Source of the DNA: Niabella yanshanensis
GTDB lineage: Bacteria; Bacteroidota; Bacteroidia; Chitinophagales; Chitinophagaceae
DNA: 64,000 bases
NCBI RefSeq assembly: GCF_034424215.1
Contig: NZ_CP139960.1
Span: 1,798,001 to 1,862,000 of the forward strand
Reading direction: 5' to 3'
Part shown: in pieces, positions 1-8,433 of the stretch
Numbering within the stretch: the first letter of the stretch is position 1
How the letters are laid out: the number at the start of each line of letters is the position of its first letter
Notes under the pieces: generated by a model
Told to the model about the DNA's origin: nothing
Database searches by the model: none
Seen by the model: the letters and a program-made list of their open reading frames with translations, nothing else
Made by a program: the position numbers and the translations under genes

Positions 1-69
1 CTTATCGATATTAAGAAAATTTTCTCCTCAAATGGCATTTGTTTTGGCATATCATTTAAAACAATTTTT

Positions 70-270
70 ATGACTACCCACGAAATAATCGGCCTTGGTT
101 TCCAGAAAGCCAATTCTATTGCGGTAAATGAATATGTGAATGGCCTGGTAAAGGTTCAAACGGAGGACAATAATGTAACCGGTGTGTTTGTTACCAACAT
201 AAGGGTAAACAGTATCAAAAGCATCGAAGAGCTGCAATACCTGTGCAAGCGTCTTAACATTACTGCCTGA
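70..270 (+). CDS. small hypothetical protein (66 aa)
   Basis: A 66-residue open frame starting at ATG 70 and ending at TGA 268-270. I do not recognise the family. It is soluble and mixed-charge, has no signal peptide or membrane segment, and contains a short valine-rich stretch (VTGVFVTNIRVNSI) that could form beta strands, followed by a helical tail. It converges on the aminotransferase gene that ends at 309. An antisense frame covers almost the same bases (52-237), but the plus-strand frame has the more protein-like composition. It could be a small cytosolic protein of the type found scattered in Bacteroidota; no function is assigned. Confidence 0.5.
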   Translation: MTTHEIIGLGFQKANSIAVNEYVNGLVKVQTEDNNVTGVFVTNIRVNSIKSIEELQYLCKRLNITA

Positions 271-308
271 GCGTAGTGTACAATATCCGGGTGGTTAGTG
301 ATACGGTA

Positions 309-1406
309 TTATAACCGGATTGCTGCTGCTACCTGTTCCATTTCTTTTATAGTACCCACACTTAGGCGTAGCCATTTTGAGCTTTCTTCAAAGCTCCTGG
401 CGCCTATAATGTTCTTTGCCTCCAAAACAGCTTTAAAGTCTTTGGGGTATTTTGCAGTATCGAAATAAACAAAGCTGGTAGCTGATGGTATATATGGAAT
501 GCCATTTCCATCCAGGGCCTGATAAAAAAGATTACGGGCCTTTGCGTTCTCCTTTTTGCACATAGCCACAAATGAAGTGTCCTCCAGTGATGCAATAGCG
601 CCTGCCAGCGATACGCCTCCCGCTCCTGCATTAGCCCAGGGTTGCAGATTATTCAATTGTTGAATTGTGTTGGCATGAGCTAAAGCATAGCCTACCCGGG
701 CTCCTGCCATTCCATAAATTTTAGAAAAGGTTTTAGCCACTATCAAATTCGGATATTCATTGACGAGGTGTGCTACACTCTTTGTATCTTCAAATTCGGT
801 ATAAGCTTCATCTAATAATATAATAACAGACGGAGCAAGGTCCTTAATAAATGTCTCTAATTCGTTAGGCGCCAATACGGTACCGGTAGGATTATTGGGA
901 TTACAGATGTACACCATACGGGTATCAGCATCGATCGCTTCTTTTAAACGCTGCAGATCTACGGCCTTTTGCTCGGTTAAAGGCACCAGTTTAACCGGCG
1001 CGCCTATTTTCTTTGCCGCGGGTATCCACAACCTGAATGTGGGATCGGGCGCCACTATATTGCCCTTTTTCAAAGCAGCCAGAACAGACGCCAAACCCAG
1101 CAACTCTGAAGAACCCGCTCCTATTATTACGTTTTCCTTGGCTAATTGATAAGGTACCGATATTTTTTCTCTGAGCAAAGTAGTGTTTTCCCAGGGATAA
1201 CGGTTACAACTATTTACTGCTTCACTCATTGCCTTTCGCGCCTTAGGAGATGGGCCGTAAGGATTTTCGTTGGAGCTGAGCTTTATGATATCAGCATCAT
1301 GATTGTTATACAGCAGTGTTCTCGATTCTGTAGCAAAGATGTCCCTGCTCAATCCAAAGGCAGCTACAGCCAGGGCGCTCTGCTTTAATAGTTCACGACG
1401 ATGCAT
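309..1406 (-). CDS. exported HisC-like PLP aminotransferase with Tat-type signal
   Basis: A 365-residue fold-type I pyridoxal-phosphate aminotransferase of the histidinol-phosphate/aromatic class. Visible motifs in order are NENPYGPSP (about residue 47), GAGSSELL (about 96), CNPNNPTGT (about 169), DEAYTEF (about 199), the Schiff-base lysine context SKIYGMAGARVGY (about 228) and a C-terminal RLSVGT arginine. The N-terminus MHRRELLKQSALAVAAFGLS is a twin-arginine style signal, so the enzyme is probably exported folded with its cofactor, unlike a biosynthetic cytoplasmic HisC. No other his genes are nearby. The name HisC-like rests on motifs; the natural substrate is unknown. It is divergent from the imuA cassette. 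Confidence 0.85.
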   Translation of the reverse strand: MHRRELLKQSALAVAAFGLSRDIFATESRTLLYNNHDADIIKLSSNENPYGPSPKARKAMSEAVNSCNRYPWENTTLLREKISVPYQLAKENVIIGAGSSELLGLASVLAALKKGNIVAPDPTFRLWIPAAKKIGAPVKLVPLTEQKAVDLQRLKEAIDADTRMVYICNPNNPTGTVLAPNELETFIKDLAPSVIILLDEAYTEFEDTKSVAHLVNEYPNLIVAKTFSKIYGMAGARVGYALAHANTIQQLNNLQPWANAGAGGVSLAGAIASLEDTSFVAMCKKENAKARNLFYQALDGNGIPYIPSATSFVYFDTAKYPKDFKAVLEAKNIIGARSFEESSKWLRLSVGTIKEMEQVAAAIRL

Positions 1407-1509
1407 AAAAATAGCTTTGATAGCAGGAAGTTACGCGAATTCTATGTAATTGATAAGGGTATTTAGTAGTGTTTATTGATGCTTCCTGAGAAACTTATCC
1501 CCAAAAGAC

Positions 1510-1541
1510 AAAATACTTAGCAAAGAAATGCTAAGTATTTT
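1510..1541. promoter_or_regulatory. perfect 13-bp inverted repeat, probable operator of the imuA cassette
   Basis: The arms AAAATACTTAGCA (1510-1522) and TGCTAAGTATTTT (1529-1541) are exact reverse complements around the 6-nt spacer AAGAAA. The site lies just upstream of the -7 box at 1552, where the -33 element of the imuA promoter would be, so a bound dimeric repressor would block transcription. A LexA-like SOS repressor is the natural guess because the downstream genes are damage-tolerance genes, but the regulator is not in this window. It could also serve the divergent aminotransferase gene. No T-run follows that would make it a simple terminator of a known gene. Confidence 0.6.
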
Positions 1542-1551
1542 AGTATTTAAT

Positions 1552-1559
1552 TACCTTTG
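1552..1559 (+). promoter_or_regulatory. -7 box of imuA-imuB-dnaE2
   Basis: TACCTTTG matches the Bacteroidota -7 consensus TAnnTTTG. It sits 18 nt before the imuA ATG and directly after the inverted repeat at 1510-1541. No clear TTTG -33 element is present at the usual spacing. Confidence 0.55.
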
Positions 1560-1577
1560 ACTATATGATTATGGATA

Positions 1578-2303
1578 ATGGACAAAGGAGTGCTACATAC
1601 CTTACAGCAGGAAATCCTTTCCCTGCAGGGCTATAAGCCTCCTCCTGCACAGGCTCAATCATCAATGGGATTGGGCCTTATAGAGACGGCATTCCCCTAC
1701 AAAGTTTTTCCTACCCAGGTTGTGCATGAATTTAGCAGCTACAATGAAACAGAAGCGGTAGCTACCAATGGGTTTATAGCGGCACTGCTGGGTAAAATGG
1801 TTAACCATTCTAAAAAGTGTATGTGGATTGCACAGGAACAACTAATTTATCCTCCTGCTCTTAAAAGCTTTGGCATTGAACCGGAGCAGGTCATCTTTGT
1901 GGAAGCACGAAAATCTAAAGATCTGCTATGGATCATTGAGGAATCTTTGAAATGCGAAACTCTCGTGGCTGTGGTGGGCGCCACCGATCATCTAAGTTTT
2001 ACCGAATCCAGGCGTTTACAGCTGGCAGTGGAACAAAGCCATGTTACCGGTTTTATACATAGAGTATCACCCAGGCAACAGGAAACGGTAGCTTGTGCTG
2101 CCCGCTGGCATATTCGTCCTTTGCCCAGCATTACTGAAGACAAATTGCCAGGAGTGGGATTTCCCCAGTGGTATGTAGAATTGGTGAAAGTACGTAATGG
2201 AAAAACCGGTCAATGGCCGTTACAATGGAAATCAGGCCAATTCTGCTTCCTGGAAAAAGAAGCCCCTACTCTACCCGCTTACCGGCAACTACAAACAGGA
2301 TGA
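1578..2303 (+). CDS. imuA: ImuA-like error-prone repair protein
   Basis: A 241-residue member of the RecA/SulA-like ImuA family, the accessory factor of the ImuA-ImuB-DnaE2 translesion synthesis complex. Recognisable family segments are GLGLIETAFPYKVFPTQVVH near the N-terminus, the ATNGFIAALLG stretch, PPALKSFGIEPEQVIFV, FTESRRLQLAVEQS and the C-terminal PGVGFPQWYVELVKVRNGK. A canonical Walker A motif is not evident, as is usual for this branch. ATGs also occur at 1565 and 1571, but only 1578 is in frame. It is followed after one base by imuB and then dnaE2, the standard damage-inducible cassette order. The promoter region carries a 13-bp palindrome, suggesting repression. Confidence 0.88.
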   Translation: MDKGVLHTLQQEILSLQGYKPPPAQAQSSMGLGLIETAFPYKVFPTQVVHEFSSYNETEAVATNGFIAALLGKMVNHSKKCMWIAQEQLIYPPALKSFGIEPEQVIFVEARKSKDLLWIIEESLKCETLVAVVGATDHLSFTESRRLQLAVEQSHVTGFIHRVSPRQQETVACAARWHIRPLPSITEDKLPGVGFPQWYVELVKVRNGKTGQWPLQWKSGQFCFLEKEAPTLPAYRQLQTG

Positions 2304-2304
2304 T

Positions 2305-3804
2305 ATGAAAAAGCGCTATGCATCGATATGGTTTCCCTGCCTGCTGGCTAATCGTAAAGTGCGGCAGGATGCTACATTGGCCCATACCCACTTTGTAATA
2401 GCGGCTCCGGTACATAGCAAAATGGTGGCTAAAGCTGTATCCCCCGATGCCAAAGCAAAAGGCATCCGGACCGGTATGGTGGTGGCGGACTGTAAAACTA
2501 TTCTTCCCGAACTGGAGGTTTTTAAATGGGAGGAAAATTCGGAGCAGGAACTATTGAATGCCCTGGGTGAATGGTGTATACGGTTTAGCCCGGTAGTGTC
2601 CATAGACCTGCCGGATGGGTTGATCATTGAAACTACGGGGTGCACTCATCTCTGGGGAGGTGAAGCACTATACCTGCAGGACATCGTTCAAAAGTTCTCC
2701 CGCATAGGTTATCAGGTAAGGGTGGCCATTGCCGGTACTATTGGAACGGCATGGGGTATGGCCCGGTTCAGTCCCTCAACCTTTATCGTACCACCGCAGC
2801 AGGAAAAAAGCGCCCTATTATCATTACCCCCCGCGGCTTTGAGGCTGGAAGCACCTGTGTTGGAAAAACTTTCGAAGCTGGGCATGCATCGCATTGATAC
2901 GTTTATTAACATGCCCGGATCGGCCCTTCGCAGGCGTTTTGGTAAAACTTTTTTACAAAGACTCCACCAGGCATTAGGCCTCGAGCCGGAATTGATAGAG
3001 CCGTTGCAACCAATAACTCCTTACTTTATTCACCTGCCCTGCCTGGAACCGGTACGAACCGCCAAAGCCATTGAAATAGCGCTTCATCAGTTATTGGAAG
3101 AAATTTGCCAACGATTGAAAAAAGAAGAAATGGGTATACGTGCCTGTGTGTTCACTACCCACCGCATAGACGGTAAACAGCAGCAGTTAGCAATTGGCAC
3201 CGGCCGCCCATCGGTAAACCTGCAGCACCTGATGAAGTTGTTTGAGCATAAACTGTCATCCATTAAACCAGGATTGGGCATTGAAGTTTTTACACTGGAA
3301 GTGACGCAGGTAATGCCCCTCGCTCCTACCCAGGATGCATTATGGCATACCACAATAACTCAGGATGATACAAAGCTGGCGGAGTTGTTGGATCGTATTG
3401 CCGACCGGGTAGGTCAGCAAAGTATTAAAAGATACCTGCCTGATGAACATTACTGGCCTGAGCGATCGGTACGGCTGGCGGTATCGGCTAATGACAGCAG
3501 TACTGCGCAATGGCCTACTGGCCTACGCCCCCTTCACTTACTGGCAAACCCTGTATTGATTGAAGTAATGGTATTGCTACCTGACTATCCACCCAAGTCT
3601 TTTAAATACCAGGGAAAATTGCACACAGTAATTAAGGCTGACGGACCCGAACGTATTGAGCAGGAATGGTGGCTGCAGCAAGGCCAGTACCGCGATTATT
3701 ATTGTATAGAAGATGAAACCGGCGCGCGTTACTGGATATTCAGGTTCGGACATTATGATGATATTCATCAGCCCCAATGGTTTATTCATGGCTTCTTTGC
3801 CTGA
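2305..3804 (+). CDS. imuB: ImuB-like Y-family polymerase homologue
   Basis: A 499-residue protein of the Y-family (DinB/UmuC) group, ImuB branch. ImuB proteins usually lack full catalytic residues and act as the beta-clamp-binding hub that joins ImuA and DnaE2. The open frame extends back to 2197, but the start MKKRYASIWFPCLLANRK at 2305 is chosen: it lies one base after the imuA stop and gives the usual family N-terminus. Later segments typical of the family include SPVVSIDLPDGLIIETTG (about 93), GTAWGMARF, the helix-hairpin-helix-like stretch near LSKLGMHRIDTF and RRFGKTFLQRLHQALG. The C-terminal third resembles the ImuB tail that ends in FGHYDD and FIHGFFA. Confidence 0.88.
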   Translation: MKKRYASIWFPCLLANRKVRQDATLAHTHFVIAAPVHSKMVAKAVSPDAKAKGIRTGMVVADCKTILPELEVFKWEENSEQELLNALGEWCIRFSPVVSIDLPDGLIIETTGCTHLWGGEALYLQDIVQKFSRIGYQVRVAIAGTIGTAWGMARFSPSTFIVPPQQEKSALLSLPPAALRLEAPVLEKLSKLGMHRIDTFINMPGSALRRRFGKTFLQRLHQALGLEPELIEPLQPITPYFIHLPCLEPVRTAKAIEIALHQLLEEICQRLKKEEMGIRACVFTTHRIDGKQQQLAIGTGRPSVNLQHLMKLFEHKLSSIKPGLGIEVFTLEVTQVMPLAPTQDALWHTTITQDDTKLAELLDRIADRVGQQSIKRYLPDEHYWPERSVRLAVSANDSSTAQWPTGLRPLHLLANPVLIEVMVLLPDYPPKSFKYQGKLHTVIKADGPERIEQEWWLQQGQYRDYYCIEDETGARYWIFRFGHYDDIHQPQWFIHGFFA

Positions 3805-3818
3805 GCAATTAAAAAATA

Positions 3819-6800
3819 ATGATGTTATCATATACCGACCTTCAGGTTACCAGTAATTTCAGTTTTTTAAGAGGCGCTTCGCACCCTGAAGAGCTGGTGC
3901 AGGAAGCAGCAGCTCTGGGTCATACCTGCATTGCCATCACCGATCATAATACTTTAGCAGGTATCGTACGGGCTCATGTGGAAGCAAAAAAAACAGGCAT
4001 CCGGTTGATTATTGGTTGCCACCTGGTATTGCAGGACGGGCCGGATCTATTGGCCTACCCCACAGATAAAGAAGCTTATGCCCGGCTGTCTACGATGCTA
4101 TCAGAAGGAAACCTGCGAACAGAGAAAGGGCAATGTCTTTTATATAAAAAAGATGTGTATAGACACAGCAAAGGACTTAAGTTTATTGCGGTCCCGCCCC
4201 ATCAATTAAATAAGCATTTTGATTTTGATGATGATTTTAAAAAACATTTACGGGAGTATAGTCAGTCCCTGGGCAGTGACCTCTATTTGGCGATGACCCG
4301 CTCTTACCAGGCTTATGATGATAAGAAATTTTACCGCCTGGCACAATTGTCTAAAGATTGTAAAGTGCCATTGGTTGCCACCAATGATGTATACTTTCAT
4401 AACCGGGAACGAAGAGAGCTACAGGATCTGCTGACCTGTACACGTGAAAAATGCACGATTCATAACGCAGGATACCGGCTTTGGCAAAATGCAGAGCGGC
4501 ATTTAAAAACGCCCCAGGAAATGTATCGCCTGTTCCGGCATTATCCGGATGCCCTGGCGCGGATCCGGGAAATTACGGATGCCTGCCTGTTCTCGCTGAG
4601 CAGTCTGAAATATGTATATCCTGAAGAGATCACTACGGAAGGCCGTAGTCCGCAGGAAGAACTCGAAATGCTTGCCTGGCAGGGTGCAAGAGAAAAGTTC
4701 AACAATAAGATTCCCGACAAAGTAAAGAAAAGCCTGGATTTCGAGCTGGACTTTATGAAGCGAAAAAATTATGCTTCTTATTTTTTAACGGTGTATGATT
4801 TTGTTCGTTTTGCCAGAAGCCAAAACATTCTTTGCCAGGGACGTGGTTCTGCGGCCAACTCCGTGGTATGCTATTGCCTGGGCATTACTTCGGTTGACCC
4901 CAAAGAATTTGATTTGCTCTTCGCAAGATTTATGTCAGACGCGCGGGATGAGCCGCCGGATATTGATGTTGATTTTGAGCATGAACGCCGCGAGGAAGTG
5001 ATACAGTATATCTACAACAAATATGGCAGGCACCGGGCAGGCATTGTGGCTACAGTAACCGAAGTGCATGATAAAGGAGCTGTGCGTGATGTAGCCAAAG
5101 CCATGGGACTATCGGCCGATGCGGTAGATCGCCTGGCTAAATCGATGTGGGAGCTTACTCCCGAATGGCGACAAGGCACTGCTATTTCTTCGGAAGGTTT
5201 TAACCCTGCCGATCAGCACCTGCAAAAAATACTGGCCCTTACAGAAGAATATGTAGGTTTTCCGCGGCAGCTGGGCCAACATACCGGCGGTTTTGTGATC
5301 ACACAGGGAAACCTCGCGGAGTTATGCCCTATCCTGAATGCCCGTATGGAAAACCGTACCTGTATTGAATGGAATAAGGATGATATTGAAGCACTGGGTT
5401 TTTTAAAGGTAGATGTGCTGGCCCTGGGTATGCTTACCTGTATCCGTAAAGCGTTCGACCTGGCTAAAGACCATCATGGTGAACAATTCACACTGGCCAA
5501 TATTCCACCTGACGACAAGCCTGTTTATGATATGATCTGCAATGCAGATACTATTGGAGTGTTCCAGATCGAAAGCCGGGCGCAAATGAGCATGCTGCCC
5601 CGGTTACGTCCGGAAAAATTCTATGACCTCGTAATAGAAGTAGCCATTGTAAGACCCGGACCTATACAGGGTGATATGGTACATCCTTATTTAAAAAGAA
5701 GACAAAATCCTAGCCTGGTAGAATATCCTTCCCAGGAATTGAAAAACATTTTACAGCGAACATTAGGTGTGCCATTATTCCAGGAGCAGGCCATGGAGAT
5801 CGCCATTGTTGCAGCCGAGTTCACCCCTGCACAAGCCGATGGCTTAAGGCGCAGCATGGCTACTTTTAAAGCCAAGGGAAAAGTAAGCGATTATGAAAAA
5901 ATGTTGATCGAGGGAATGGTGAAGAAGGATTATACAGAAGAGTTTGCCCGTCGTATATTCAGGCAACTGGAAGGATTCGGAAGTTATGGATTCCCTGAAA
6001 GTCATGCAGTCAGCTTTGCTTTACTGGTATATGTTTCTGCCTGGCTAAAATGCCATTACCCCGATGTATTTGCCTGTGCCTTGCTCAACAGTTTGCCCAT
6101 GGGATTTTATCAGCCCGCCCAGATCGTGATCGATGCCCAAAAGCATGGTGTTCGGGTAAAGCCCGTGGATATTAATTATTCTGACTGGAACCATACTCTT
6201 GAAGATAAAGCTGGCAAATTCTGCGTGCTGCGCCTGGGATTCAGACAGGTAAAGGGTTTGAACCTGGAAGAAATGGAAATGCTGATCAAAGCCCGTGAGC
6301 CAGTTATTACCACTATTATTGAATTGAAAAATGCGGGGCTCAGTGTATCTGCATTAGAAAAACTGGCCGATGCCGATGCTTTCAGAAGCCTGGGCCTGGA
6401 CAGAAGACAGGCGTTGTGGGAAGTATCTTCTTTAAGCGATAGTGCCACGGGTATGTTTAAGGGGCAATCATTTGTTGATCCCAAAGAGCAGGCAGTACAG
6501 CTGCCCCTGATGGCTTTACCCGAACACGTGATGCAGGACTATAGTGTTACTGGTCTTTCGGTAAAAGCACACCCGGTAAGCTTTCTACGCGACCAATTAA
6601 GTGCTTTGCGTATTGTAAGTACCAGCCAACTCAATACGATGGAGAACGGAGCAGCAGTGCAGGTAGCGGGACTGGTTTTGGTGAGACAAAGACCGGGTAC
6701 CGCCAGCGGCATTTGCTTTATTACTATTGAAGATGAAACCGGCACCGCCAACCTGGTGGTGTTCCAGCAGGTATTCGACCAGTTCCGGAAAGAAATTCTA

Positions 6801-7025
6801 AGATCAAAACTGTTGATGGTATCGGGGACCGTTCAAAGAGAAGGCCAGGTAATACATCTGGTGGCCGGCAGCTTTTACAATCTTTCAGGGCTATTTACCA
6901 ACCTGGTGCTGCCACGCTTAGAGGGAAGAAATTTGCTGGGCCCTTATGGCCATGAGTCCAACAAGAATACTAACGAAACCCAGGCTGCAACCAATGTATT
7001 TCATGAGGGAAGGAATTTTAAGTAA
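3819..7025 (+). CDS. dnaE2: error-prone DNA polymerase DnaE2
   Basis: A 1068-residue C-family DNA polymerase alpha subunit. The N-terminal PHP domain is visible (SNFSFLRGASHPEEL, then ITDHNTLAG). The palm carries the acidic motif PDIDVDFEHERR near residue 380 and KVDVLALGMLT near 533. Helix-hairpin-helix and OB-fold regions follow, with VAGLVLVRQRPGTASG near 950. Its length and its place behind imuA-imuB mark it as the DnaE2 (ImuC) translesion enzyme rather than the replicative DnaE. It starts 14 bases after the imuB stop; ATG 3822 is an alternative start. The extreme C-terminus beyond about residue 1045 looks like a poorly conserved tail. Confidence 0.92.
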   Translation: MMLSYTDLQVTSNFSFLRGASHPEELVQEAAALGHTCIAITDHNTLAGIVRAHVEAKKTGIRLIIGCHLVLQDGPDLLAYPTDKEAYARLSTMLSEGNLRTEKGQCLLYKKDVYRHSKGLKFIAVPPHQLNKHFDFDDDFKKHLREYSQSLGSDLYLAMTRSYQAYDDKKFYRLAQLSKDCKVPLVATNDVYFHNRERRELQDLLTCTREKCTIHNAGYRLWQNAERHLKTPQEMYRLFRHYPDALARIREITDACLFSLSSLKYVYPEEITTEGRSPQEELEMLAWQGAREKFNNKIPDKVKKSLDFELDFMKRKNYASYFLTVYDFVRFARSQNILCQGRGSAANSVVCYCLGITSVDPKEFDLLFARFMSDARDEPPDIDVDFEHERREEVIQYIYNKYGRHRAGIVATVTEVHDKGAVRDVAKAMGLSADAVDRLAKSMWELTPEWRQGTAISSEGFNPADQHLQKILALTEEYVGFPRQLGQHTGGFVITQGNLAELCPILNARMENRTCIEWNKDDIEALGFLKVDVLALGMLTCIRKAFDLAKDHHGEQFTLANIPPDDKPVYDMICNADTIGVFQIESRAQMSMLPRLRPEKFYDLVIEVAIVRPGPIQGDMVHPYLKRRQNPSLVEYPSQELKNILQRTLGVPLFQEQAMEIAIVAAEFTPAQADGLRRSMATFKAKGKVSDYEKMLIEGMVKKDYTEEFARRIFRQLEGFGSYGFPESHAVSFALLVYVSAWLKCHYPDVFACALLNSLPMGFYQPAQIVIDAQKHGVRVKPVDINYSDWNHTLEDKAGKFCVLRLGFRQVKGLNLEEMEMLIKAREPVITTIIELKNAGLSVSALEKLADADAFRSLGLDRRQALWEVSSLSDSATGMFKGQSFVDPKEQAVQLPLMALPEHVMQDYSVTGLSVKAHPVSFLRDQLSALRIVSTSQLNTMENGAAVQVAGLVLVRQRPGTASGICFITIEDETGTANLVVFQQVFDQFRKEILRSKLLMVSGTVQREGQVIHLVAGSFYNLSGLFTNLVLPRLEGRNLLGPYGHESNKNTNETQAATNVFHEGRNFK

Positions 7026-7030
7026 CCTGA

Positions 7031-7190
7031 AAACTACATCGCCGTCTAAGAGTGGTTGGAGAGACTGCAATTATAGCGAAAATCTTTTTCTCGCCGTTGC
7101 AAGTGTTTTCACCTGCAATTTACAGTGCAAACTACATCGCCGTCTAAGGATAGTTGGAGACAACTCCAACCATGGCGAAAAACTTTTACT
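7031..7190. repeat. two direct copies of a hairpin-bearing repeat downstream of dnaE2
   Basis: AAACTACATCGCCGTCTAAG occurs exactly at 7031-7050 and again at 7129-7148, 98 bp apart. Both copies continue with a related tail (a GTTGGAGA core, then GCGAAAA, CTTTT and CTC). The second copy contains the perfect hairpin GTTGGAG-ACAA-CTCCAAC followed by CATGGCGAAAAAC. The block lies between dnaE2 and the next gene and has no clear coding content. It looks like a REP-like interspersed element rather than a gene. Confidence 0.6.
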
Positions 7191-7233
7191 CTTAAGATGT
7201 AATTTTATAGATTTACAAGAGTCTTATATCGTT

Positions 7234-7836
7234 TTGAACAAACCAAAACTCATCAACAGCCGAACGGTATTTGTAAGTACTGTGATTATTGTCCCGGTGC
7301 TCTCGCTTATTGTTTATTTATCAGGTTTGCAAAGTCATCGGTCACTTTATCTGAACTCGTTGGTTTCCACAACCATTCTGTCGTTAACATTTTTCATTTT
7401 CATTACTACTGGTTTATATAACGGTTGGAAATTAAAAGATAGCTATGGTAATTTCCTGAAAAAATTTTCCCGTTGGAAAAAACCCGGCTCTTCTACTCTG
7501 GATATTCCGGACCTGGATTTCGATAGCATTGAACCAGTTGGCTGTATCGTGTCATTATTAATATGGCTGATACTGGCAGTCTTTGGTTCGATCATACTTT
7601 GGACTATCGGAGCTATGGTGTGGGCCATCATCCTTGTAATCGCAGGATTGCTTTACTGGATCATCTTTCGTGCTTACCGGCTAATATTTCTCAATTCACC
7701 GAGATGCAAAAACAACCTCAGTAAAAGCATGCGCATCGCTTTAACTTATACAATTCTATACAACTGCTGGATTTATGCTATCATTTTCGGTGCTCATTAC
7801 TTACAAGAAAACTTCATCCAGCATCCTTATATGTAA
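7234..7836 (+). CDS. hypothetical integral membrane protein
   Basis: The open frame begins far upstream at 6946 inside dnaE2 and the repeat block, but membrane-protein composition starts only near TTG 7234 (MNKPKLINSRTVFVS if TTG initiates), giving about 200 residues. Four to five hydrophobic segments are visible: VFVSTVIIVPVLSLIVYLSG, TTILSLTFFIFITTGLY, CIVSLLIWLILAVFGSIILW, a second stretch to LLYWIIF, and a C-terminal segment around LYNCWIYAIIFGAHYL. The loop between segments two and three is basic and then acidic. I do not recognise a named family. The true start is uncertain because no ATG occurs at a sensible place. Confidence 0.6.
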   Translation: MNKPKLINSRTVFVSTVIIVPVLSLIVYLSGLQSHRSLYLNSLVSTTILSLTFFIFITTGLYNGWKLKDSYGNFLKKFSRWKKPGSSTLDIPDLDFDSIEPVGCIVSLLIWLILAVFGSIILWTIGAMVWAIILVIAGLLYWIIFRAYRLIFLNSPRCKNNLSKSMRIALTYTILYNCWIYAIIFGAHYLQENFIQHPYM

Positions 7837-7878
7837 AGTAGTGTGACCAAACTCGTCCTTCTGAACCGGGTAATATCA

Positions 7879-8403
7879 TCACATCCATTTATACGGCGTA
7901 TTCGCTAAAGGATTATTGCCCTTCCAGTCGCCATCCTTATAATTACTCCACCATTGCCGATATTGATCGCTGATCATTAGTATTTCTACACCCGTAACGC
8001 CCTTGAATCTTTCCGGAATATCCTTCGAGGTATCGATCAGGTAGGGATCCAGCCAGCCCTTCTCTCTGATAATTTCAACAACAGCTAACAAACACTCGCC
8101 CAAAATAAAATAATCCCGACCCTCCGGATGTGGCCTTCGCGACGATATAGGATTGGTCGGAAATTTTTCAATACGGGCGGTATCTTTAGATAATTCAATC
8201 AACCGGGCAACATGCTTATGCCCAAACCGCGGCATTTTAAGCCATAGGGGCTTTCCGTCATCGCCAACTTCTCGCTCATTATAGCTACCGCTTTTTAATT
8301 GGCTAACAAATAGGTCTACATCAGGATTATTAACGTCAAAACCGTTTTTCTTACAACCCAGCAAGAAAAAGAACGACATCGAAAAAAGCAGGAGTTTATT
8401 CAT
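7879..8403 (-). CDS. hypothetical lipoprotein
   Basis: A 174-residue protein with a lipoprotein signal: MNKLLLFSMSFFFLLGC, lipobox cysteine at residue 17, followed by KKNG. The mature part is soluble, rich in charged residues, and ends near QYRQWWSNYKDGDWKGNNP, a short tryptophan-rich segment. It is predicted to be anchored to the inner or outer membrane facing the periplasm. I do not recognise a domain. It is downstream of another lipoprotein gene in the same orientation (8434-9087) with a 30-bp gap, so the two may be co-transcribed. Confidence 0.7.
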   Translation of the reverse strand: MNKLLLFSMSFFFLLGCKKNGFDVNNPDVDLFVSQLKSGSYNEREVGDDGKPLWLKMPRFGHKHVARLIELSKDTARIEKFPTNPISSRRPHPEGRDYFILGECLLAVVEIIREKGWLDPYLIDTSKDIPERFKGVTGVEILMISDQYRQWWSNYKDGDWKGNNPLANTPYKWM

Positions 8404-8433
8404 AAGCAGTCTTTATATAAAGATACCAAAAAA

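Noticed and set aside
2197-2304. Upstream extension of imuB
   Set aside because: It overlaps imuA entirely and gives non-family residues; ATG 2305 is one base after the imuA stop.
6946-7233. N-terminal extension of the membrane protein frame
   Set aside because: It covers the dnaE2 end and the repeat block, with no protein-like composition.
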